Shown here: positions 20,871 through 25,834 of the stretch, piece by piece | How positions within the stretch are numbered: position 1 is the first letter of the stretch | How the letters are laid out: each line of letters starts with the position of its first letter | Source: JAJKIP01 sp040509055 | GTDB taxonomy: Bacteria > Bacteroidota > Bacteroidia > Chitinophagales > Chitinophagaceae | Direction: 5' to 3' | NCBI GenBank assembly: GCA_040509055.1 | Contig: JBEVLT010000357.1 | Coordinates: forward strand, 1-25,834 | Length of the DNA stretch: 25,834 nucleotides | Notes under the pieces: model-generated | What the model saw: only the letters and a program-made list of their open reading frames with translations | Database searches by the model: none | Told to the model about the DNA's origin: nothing | Program-made: the position numbers and the translations under genes

Positions 20871-22325
20871 ATGTCTGAACATGCCACCTCTTTCAAACCT
20901 TCGCTGAAATTATTCGACGGCACCATGATCGTTGCCGGTTCCATGATCGGTTCCGGGATCTTTATCGTGAGCGCCGATATTACCCGCAACGTAGGCAGCG
21001 CCGGCTGGCTCATCGCCGTATGGCTCCTGACCGGTTTTATGACGCTGACGGCGGCGCTGAGCTATGGAGAACTGAGTGGCATGTTCCCCAAGGCCGGCGG
21101 CCAGTATGTGTACCTCAAAGAAGCCTATAACCCGCTGATGGGTTTTTTATACGGCTGGAGTTTTTTTGCCGTGATACAAACCGCCACGATTGCTGCGGTA
21201 GGCGTGGCCTTTTCCAAATTCCTGGCGTACCTGGTGCCCGAGCTGGGCAATACCTATTTCCTCTTCGATGCCGGCATTATCAAGGTCTATTCCGGTCAGC
21301 TGGTCTCAATTTTTATCATTTGCCTGCTTACCTACATCAACTCAAGAGGTGTCAAGGAAGGTAAATTCATACAGACGATCTTCACTTCGGCCAAGCTGCT
21401 GGCCCTGTTCGGTTTGATCGTATTCGGGTTCGTGCTCGTGAAGCAAAGCTTCTGGGCGGAGAATATGGCTACGGGTTTTAACGCCATGCAGATCGAAAAA
21501 GATGTAAAGGGTGATTTTGTCACCAACGGTAGCTGGCACGGTATCGGAGGTGCAGCGCTGCTGGGCGCTATCGCCGCAGCTATGGTAGGCTCCATCTTTA
21601 GCAGCGATGCCTGGAACAACGTGACCTTTGTGGCAGGCGAAATGAAGAACCCGAAGCGCAATATCGGGCTCAGCCTTTTCCTGGGTACGCTGATCGTTAC
21701 CATCATTTATGTGTCTGCCAACCTGATGTACCTGAACGTGATGCCGCTGAACGAACTGGCTTTCCCTACGGACGACCGGGTAGCGGTAGCGGCCGCCAAT
21801 AAGATATTCCCTTCTTTCGGCACCATCCTGATCGCCGTGCTGATCATGGTGTCCACCTTTGGATGCAACAATGGGCTGATCCTGGCCGGGGCGCGGGTGT
21901 ATTACACCATGGCCAAGGACGGGTTATTCTTCCGCAAGGTAGGCGAGCTGAACAAGCAAGCCGTACCCCAGCTGGCGCTATGGATCCAGTGCATCGTGGC
22001 CAGCATCTGGAGCCTGAGCGGCAAATACGGCCAGCTGCTGGATATGATCTCGTTCGTGGTGGTACTGTTTTACATGCTGACCATCGCAGGTATTTTCATC
22101 CTGCGCAAAAAACGCCCGGATGCGGAACGGCCGTACAAAGCATTTGGTTACCCGCTGCTGCCGATCCTGTACATCCTGATGGGAACAGCCTTCTGCATTC
22201 TCCTGATCATTTACAAGCCTGAGTATACGTGGCCGGGCCTTATCATCGTGCTGATAGGCGTCCCTTTGTATTACATTGCCATTGCCAGCCGCAAGCGGGC
22301 TCCGGAGGTTACCGGTATCGAGTGA
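20871..22325 (+). CDS. APC-superfamily amino-acid permease
   Basis: 484 residues from ATG 20871; an in-frame TTG at 20853 would add six residues. The first span contains the family signature GTMIVAGSMIGSGIFIV (about residues 17-33), and about 12 membrane spans follow. Other typical segments are AALSYGELSGMFPKAGGQYVYL (cut: SYGELSGMFPKAGGQYVYL) and SSDAWNNVTFVAGEMKNPKRN (cut: WNNVTFVAGEMKNPKRN). This is a secondary amino-acid transporter of the inner membrane; substrate is not determined, though the LAT/serine-threonine exchanger type is the closest resemblance. It is preceded by a terminator, and a clear promoter is not seen; the next gene encodes a peptidase that releases amino acids. Confidence 0.9.
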   Translation: MSEHATSFKPSLKLFDGTMIVAGSMIGSGIFIVSADITRNVGSAGWLIAVWLLTGFMTLTAALSYGELSGMFPKAGGQYVYLKEAYNPLMGFLYGWSFFAVIQTATIAAVGVAFSKFLAYLVPELGNTYFLFDAGIIKVYSGQLVSIFIICLLTYINSRGVKEGKFIQTIFTSAKLLALFGLIVFGFVLVKQSFWAENMATGFNAMQIEKDVKGDFVTNGSWHGIGGAALLGAIAAAMVGSIFSSDAWNNVTFVAGEMKNPKRNIGLSLFLGTLIVTIIYVSANLMYLNVMPLNELAFPTDDRVAVAAANKIFPSFGTILIAVLIMVSTFGCNNGLILAGARVYYTMAKDGLFFRKVGELNKQAVPQLALWIQCIVASIWSLSGKYGQLLDMISFVVVLFYMLTIAGIFILRKKRPDAERPYKAFGYPLLPILYILMGTAFCILLIIYKPEYTWPGLIIVLIGVPLYYIAIASRKRAPEVTGIE

Positions 22326-22413
22326 TGCGGGAGCATGCAATGTGATTCGCAAATATCCAATAAACAGCAGAATGGATTAGCTGACGTTTAATCAATGCCG
22401 CAAAAACTTGGAA

Positions 22414-22442
22414 TTTGTTTGCCGGCAAATGAGTTATTTTCG
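22414..22442 (+). promoter_or_regulatory. Probable promoter of the isoaspartyl peptidase gene
   Basis: TTTG at 22414-22417 is followed after 17 bases by TATTTTCG at 22435-22442, one base off TAnnTTTG. The implied leader is short, about 12-15 bases. Confidence 0.5.
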
Positions 22443-22459
22443 GCGACTAATTTATCGCT

Positions 22460-23407
22460 ATGTCGAAATATACGCTCGTGATACACGGCGGTGCCGGTAC
22501 CATTTTGAAAGAAGACATGACGCCGGAACTGGAGGCCGCTTACCAGCAGGGCCTGGATGCAGCATTGAATGCCGGCTTTGCGGTGCTGGAACAAGGCGGC
22601 ACGGCTATCAATGCGGTGAAGGCTGCCATTGTCGTCATGGAAGACAACGTGTTGTTCAACGCGGGGCGCGGATCGGTATTTACCAAGAAGGGTGTGCAGG
22701 AAATGGATGCGGCCATTATGGAAGGCGCTACGCTGCATGCAGGATCGGTGGCCGGAGTACGCAATGTGCGTAACCCGATCGAGCTGGCCGCCGAAGTGAT
22801 GAACCACAGCAACCATGTTTTTCTCAGCGGTAAAGGCGCCAACGATTTCGCCATCAAACAGGGTATCAAGCTGGAACCGGATGAATACTTTTTCAGCCAG
22901 TTCCGGTACGACCAGTGGAAGGCTATCCGCGATTCAGACAACTATTCGCTCGATCATACGCACCAGCAGCTGGAGGAAATGATGCGGGACAAAAAGTTCG
23001 GTACCGTAGGCGCCGTAGCCTGCGACCAGCAGGGCAATATCGCTGCAGCCACCAGCACAGGTGGCATGACCAACAAGAAATACGGCCGTATCGGCGACAG
23101 CCCGCTCATCGGGGCCGGTACCTATGCCAACAATAAAACCTGCGCCATCAGTTGCACGGGGCATGGAGAGCCTTTTATCCGTGCCGTGGCAGCACACGAC
23201 GTGAATAGCCTGATGGAATACAAGGGATACAGCCTGCAGGAGGCCATGCATATCGTCGTGCATGAAAAACTGATTGCGCTGGAAGGGGAAGGCGGCATGA
23301 TCGGGGTGGATGCGCAGGGCAATGCAGCCATGATCTTCAACAGTGCGGGTATGTATAGGGCTATGCGGAGCAGTGAAGGGGTGACTGAGATCGCCATTTA
23401 CCGATAA
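22460..23407 (+). CDS. Isoaspartyl peptidase / L-asparaginase (Ntn-hydrolase)
   Basis: 315 residues, the usual length for plant-type asparaginases such as IaaA. The family releases aspartate from isoaspartyl dipeptides or hydrolyses asparagine. The precursor is expected to self-cleave between G181 and T182 in KFGTVGAVA, making T182 the N-terminal nucleophile. Other conserved segments are IHGGAGT (residues 8-14), FNAGRGSV and EMDAAIMEG, STGGMTNK, GRIGDSP and CTGHGE. There is no signal peptide, so a cytoplasmic enzyme is expected. It follows the permease by 134 bases with a separate probable promoter. Confidence 0.93.
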   Translation: MSKYTLVIHGGAGTILKEDMTPELEAAYQQGLDAALNAGFAVLEQGGTAINAVKAAIVVMEDNVLFNAGRGSVFTKKGVQEMDAAIMEGATLHAGSVAGVRNVRNPIELAAEVMNHSNHVFLSGKGANDFAIKQGIKLEPDEYFFSQFRYDQWKAIRDSDNYSLDHTHQQLEEMMRDKKFGTVGAVACDQQGNIAAATSTGGMTNKKYGRIGDSPLIGAGTYANNKTCAISCTGHGEPFIRAVAAHDVNSLMEYKGYSLQEAMHIVVHEKLIALEGEGGMIGVDAQGNAAMIFNSAGMYRAMRSSEGVTEIAIYR

Positions 23408-23409
23408 GA

Positions 23410-23472
23410 GTTTGATGTTTGAGGCCTGCCGGCAGGCAGGTTCGATGATTTTCAGTTTAACAACATCGAACT
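23410..23472 (+). repeat. Heptad repeat with 14-bp palindrome and inverted arm
   Basis: GTTTGAT (23410-23416) and GTTTGAG (23417-23423) are adjacent heptads, followed by the perfect palindrome GCCTGCCGGCAGGC (23424-23437), a third unit GTTCGATG (23440-23447), and its inverted copy CATCGAAC (23464-23471). It begins three bases after the peptidase stop codon. The palindrome looks like a REP-type element. No gene is seen in 23408-23608. Confidence 0.6.
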
Positions 23473-23608
23473 GTTTTGTGCGTAGTTTAGGTCGGTAAAT
23501 ATTCTCCAAAGATCACTACTGTTCCGGCTCCGCATTGGTTTGTTAGTCAGGCAGCTCTGATGTTGCAGAATTGTTGAAATAAACCACGGCATTGTACGTT
23601 GTAGAGCG

Positions 23609-23995
23609 ATGAAGCTGCTGGTATCCTTTCTTTTGCTGTTTCTCCCGGTATTTCTCCCGGCGCAATCTTCGCCTGCTTCATGCAGGAATACGGTTCCTGT
23701 TAAAGTACGGCTTTCGCTGGAGGATACTGCCTGTAAAAGGGTATGTTGTTATGCACAGCTTATTTCTGAAAACCCGGCTTTTATTATTGAAAGCTTTACC
23801 ATCATGGCCGGAGGGGAGGGATTTGACGGTGGTATCGTGGAAGTGCCCAACAGGGAGAGCCGTTTCACGCCTGCAGCCCAGGTACTGCTGAATAAACTAA
23901 AGAAAGGCAGCTTTGTCGAATTCAGCTGCATCCGGGCCCGGTATAAGAACGAAAGTGTCGTTCATATCCTGCAGCCTTTATTTCTGGAGTTTTGA
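23609..23995 (+). CDS. Small secreted protein resembling a GldM C-terminal domain
   Basis: 128 residues. A signal peptide is evident (MKLLVSFLLLFLPVFLPAQ). The mature part is about 110 residues with cysteines at 25, 42, 46, 47 and 107. The segment from residue 60 on (ESFTIMAGGEG; RFTPAAQVLLNKLKKGSFVEF) follows the pattern of the C-terminal domains of GldM, the gliding/type IX secretion stalk protein: a strand with SFT, then a helix ending LLxxLKKGS, then FxxIxA. That likeness is my pattern recognition and is not confirmed. It sits alone between the peptidase and ispD genes on the same strand. An alternative is an unrelated hypothetical secreted protein. Confidence 0.65.
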   Translation: MKLLVSFLLLFLPVFLPAQSSPASCRNTVPVKVRLSLEDTACKRVCCYAQLISENPAFIIESFTIMAGGEGFDGGIVEVPNRESRFTPAAQVLLNKLKKGSFVEFSCIRARYKNESVVHILQPLFLEF

Positions 23996-24019
23996 AGCGG
24001 TTTGCTGGCAGGCTTCTTT

Positions 24020-24027
24020 TACTTTTG
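24020..24027 (+). promoter_or_regulatory. -7-like element directly before ispD
   Basis: TACTTTTG fully matches TAnnTTTG and ends five bases before the ispD ATG. The nearest TTTG elements (24001-24004 and 23991-23994) are at 15 and 25 bases, outside the usual spacing. If used, the transcript would be nearly leaderless. Confidence 0.4.
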
Positions 24028-24032
24028 CCGGG

Positions 24033-24719
24033 ATGAAAAAGTATGCAATTATTGTAGCGGGCGGATCGGGCACACGGATGGGCGGAATACTTCCCAAGCA
24101 GTTCCTGCTGCTGAAGGATAAGCCGGTCCTGTATTATTCCATCAAAGCTTTCCTGGATGCTTTCGATGACCTGGAGATCATCCTGGTGCTGCCGGCCGAT
24201 CATGTGGGTACCGGCCAGGAGATCATCGATGCATATTTCGACAGCGACCGCATCCAGATCGCCGAAGGCGGGGATACCCGTTTTCAATCCGTGAAGAACG
24301 GGCTGCAGCTGGTGGAGGAAGAGTCCATCGTTTTTGTGCACGATGCGGTACGGTGCCTGGTGAGCCGGGAGCTGATCGCCCGGTGTTACGAACTGGCGGT
24401 GAATACAGGAACCGCTATACCGGTGGTGCCGAGCAAAGACAGCGTGCGGCTGCTGGGCGAAGACGGGAGCGATGCTATCGACCGCAATACCGTGATGCTG
24501 GTGCAAACCCCGCAGACCTTTCACAGCAAGATACTGTTACCGGCTTTCCAGATCGATTACAAAGACAAGTTTACCGACGAGGCAACGGTGGTGGAAGCGT
24601 TCGGCCTGAAGGTATCGCTGGCGGCAGGGGAGGAGAACAATATCAAGATCACCCGCCCGGTGGATATGCTGGTGGCGGAGAGCCTGCTGGATGCAGGAGA
24701 GGCTCCTGTTATCTCGTAA
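24033..24719 (+). CDS. ispD: 2-C-methyl-D-erythritol 4-phosphate cytidylyltransferase
   Basis: 228 residues from ATG 24033; the open frame continues upstream but the GT-A nucleotide-binding motif starts directly after this Met. IspD attaches CMP to methylerythritol phosphate in the MEP isoprenoid pathway. Visible motifs are VAGGSGTRMGG with PKQFLLL (residues 8-26), EGGDTRFQSVKNGL, VFVHDAV, TPQTF and KITRPVDM. The canonical HDxxRP is HDAVRC here, with cysteine where proline is usual. It follows the small secreted protein by 37 bases and overlaps the convergent oxidoreductase gene by 11 bases. Confidence 0.95.
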   Translation: MKKYAIIVAGGSGTRMGGILPKQFLLLKDKPVLYYSIKAFLDAFDDLEIILVLPADHVGTGQEIIDAYFDSDRIQIAEGGDTRFQSVKNGLQLVEEESIVFVHDAVRCLVSRELIARCYELAVNTGTAIPVVPSKDSVRLLGEDGSDAIDRNTVMLVQTPQTFHSKILLPAFQIDYKDKFTDEATVVEAFGLKVSLAAGEENNIKITRPVDMLVAESLLDAGEAPVIS

Positions 24720-25683
24720 TGACGTTATTCCCTATTTTTTCAAGTATCTGGTGTGCTACGTCCATGGCCATCAGCCCGTCCAGTTCAGACACTACGGGTC
24801 GTGTATTGTTCAGGATGGCGTCGCGAAACTCTTCCAGCTCCTTTTTGATGGCATTCACTTCGGGCACGGGCGGGTTGGCCACCGCGATGGTTTTTTTGCC
24901 GGAGGGGGTTTCCAGGTCAAAGGTGAAGGCCTGGGTGTCGATATCTTCTTTCAGTTTGATGATCTCCGTTTTTTTATTCAGGAAATCGATGCCGATATAG
25001 GCATCTTTCTGGAACAGGCGCATTTTTCGCATCTGCTTCATGGAAATGCGGCTGGACGTAAGGTTCGCCACGCAGCCATTGTGAAACTCGATGCGGACGT
25101 TGGCGATATCGGGTGTTTCGGTGAGCACGCCCACGCCGCTTGCCGAAATGGACTTTACGTCGCTTTTGACGATGCTCAGGATAATGTCGATGTCGTGGAT
25201 CATCAGGTCCAGGATCACGCTTACCTCGGTGCCCCGGGGCTTGAACTGCGCCAGGCGATGCACTTCGATGAACATGGGATTGAGCGGTGCGCCTTTCAGC
25301 GCCAGGAAGGCCGGATTAAACCGTTCTACGTGGCCCACCTGGAACTTGATCCCCGATTCTTCGGCCAGCTTTACCAGTTGCCGGGCCTCGTCCATGGTAT
25401 TGGCCAGCGGTTTTTCCACGAATACATGCTTGCCCTTCTTGATCGCTTTTTCGCAGGTATCAAAATGGTGGTTGGTCGGGGCTACCACGTCGATGGCGTC
25501 GCAGGCATCCATCAGCTCGCCGGCATCGGCAAACCGGCGGAGCTGGTATTTTTCCGCTACTTCCGCGGCAATGGCATCGCTGGGATCGTAGAAGCCGACC
25601 AGCTCAATGCCGGAAATCTCTTTCCAGTTGTTCAGGTGAAATTTTCCCAGGTGTCCTGTCCCGAAAACGCCGATCTTGAGCAT
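24709..25683 (-). CDS. Gfo/Idh/MocA-family oxidoreductase
   Basis: 324 residues from the ATG complementary to 25681-25683. The open frame extends 35 residues upstream, but this start begins directly with the Rossmann strand. The NAD(P)-binding motif is GVFGTGHLG (residues 5-13), and the catalytic lysine is in EKP (E90, K91, P92). GHVERFNPA and the IHDIDI segment are typical of members acting on sugar nucleotides or sugar derivatives, for example UDP-GlcNAc 3-dehydrogenase types. The substrate cannot be decided. Its 3' end overlaps ispD by 11 bases tail to tail. Confidence 0.9.
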   Translation of the reverse strand: MLKIGVFGTGHLGKFHLNNWKEISGIELVGFYDPSDAIAAEVAEKYQLRRFADAGELMDACDAIDVVAPTNHHFDTCEKAIKKGKHVFVEKPLANTMDEARQLVKLAEESGIKFQVGHVERFNPAFLALKGAPLNPMFIEVHRLAQFKPRGTEVSVILDLMIHDIDIILSIVKSDVKSISASGVGVLTETPDIANVRIEFHNGCVANLTSSRISMKQMRKMRLFQKDAYIGIDFLNKKTEIIKLKEDIDTQAFTFDLETPSGKKTIAVANPPVPEVNAIKKELEEFRDAILNNTRPVVSELDGLMAMDVAHQILEKIGNNVITR

Positions 25684-25696
25684 GCGGTATTGATTT

Positions 25697-25714
25697 TTTG
25701 AATATTCAAAGATA
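25697..25714 (-). promoter_or_regulatory. -7 element and overlapping palindrome of the oxidoreductase gene
   Basis: On the reverse strand TATCTTTG (complement of 25707-25714) is a full -7 match, about 24 bases before the start codon. No TTTG is found at the expected -33 distance. A perfect 14-bp palindrome TTTGAATATTCAAA (25697-25710) overlaps the -7 element and the likely start site, as an operator would. Confidence 0.5.
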
Positions 25715-25770
25715 ATACAGTGCAGGGTATCCTGTTTCAGAGAATGGAATGACAGGAACTGACCAGGTAT

Positions 25771-25803
25771 GTAAAAAGCAGCAGCCACTTATAAAGTGGC
25801 TGC
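25771..25803 (-). terminator. Terminator of a reverse-strand gene beyond the window
   Basis: GCAGCCACTT (25781-25790) and AAGTGGCTGC (25794-25803) form a perfect 10-bp stem with a three-base loop. On the reverse strand it is followed by TGC and TTTTT (complement of 25774-25778). It would end a gene entering from the right; the remaining 31 bases (25804-25834) are too short to name that gene. Confidence 0.75.
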
Positions 25804-25834
25804 CGGTGGCTAAAGGGGGTTACACTTGAACCCT

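Noticed and set aside
23410..23472. CRISPR-like array
   Set aside because: Units are only 7 bases with no spacers; none of the repeats in the window has CRISPR dimensions.
24691..25701. Forward open frame opposite the oxidoreductase gene
   Set aside because: The reverse frame has the Rossmann and EKP motifs; the forward one is Phe/His-rich shadow sequence.

Overview
The window reads as a chromosomal housekeeping locus of a Bacteroidota bacterium, most likely a Chitinophagaceae-type organism. Three things point there: several promoters fit the Bacteroidota pattern (TTTG or TTG, about 17-19 bases, then TAnnTTTG); start codons are preceded by A-rich sequence rather than Shine-Dalgarno motifs; and the cargo genes include a DUF5916 outer-membrane-type protein and a GldM-like secreted protein. 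The family-level placement is inference.

Layout. (1) 1-461: no convincing gene, then a strong promoter at 352-380. (2) 462-3315: a very conserved block, tRNA-Thr(UGU), tRNA-Tyr(GUA), tRNA-Gly(UCC), tRNA-Thr(GGU), tuf, tRNA-Trp(CCA), secE, nusG. (3) 3336-7908: a terminator hairpin, then two cargo genes, an LTA-synthase-like membrane sulfatase and a DUF5916 protein. These separate nusG from the ribosomal protein genes. (4) 7974-10546: a new promoter, a long structured leader, then rplK, rplA, rplJ and rplL, with a possible attenuator between rplJ and rplL and a terminator after rplL. (5) 10545-11492: a reverse-strand gene for a membrane-anchored helix-hairpin-helix protein. (6) 11587-20036: rpoB and rpoC with their own promoter and a strong terminator. 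(7) 20060-25683: an OmpH/Skp-like chaperone, an APC amino-acid permease, an isoaspartyl peptidase/asparaginase, a small GldM-like secreted protein, ispD, and a convergent Gfo/Idh/MocA oxidoreductase. (8) The last bases hold a terminator for a reverse-strand gene outside the window.

The central genes work together: tRNAs and EF-Tu for elongation, SecE for secretion, NusG for RNA polymerase processivity, L11/L1/L10/L7-L12 for the ribosomal stalks, and RpoB/RpoC as the polymerase catalytic core. The classical secE-nusG-rplKAJL-rpoBC string is cut here into at least three separately promoted units.

I see no obvious new defence, mobile or biosynthetic system. The least explained signals are non-coding: four intergenic elements that begin 3-10 bases after a gene end, carry short direct repeats of 7-9 base period, and close with an inverted copy (706-756, 2489-2521, 9957-10008, 23410-23472); a switch-like rplK leader; and a switch-like rplJ-rplL spacer. 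All structures were folded by eye.
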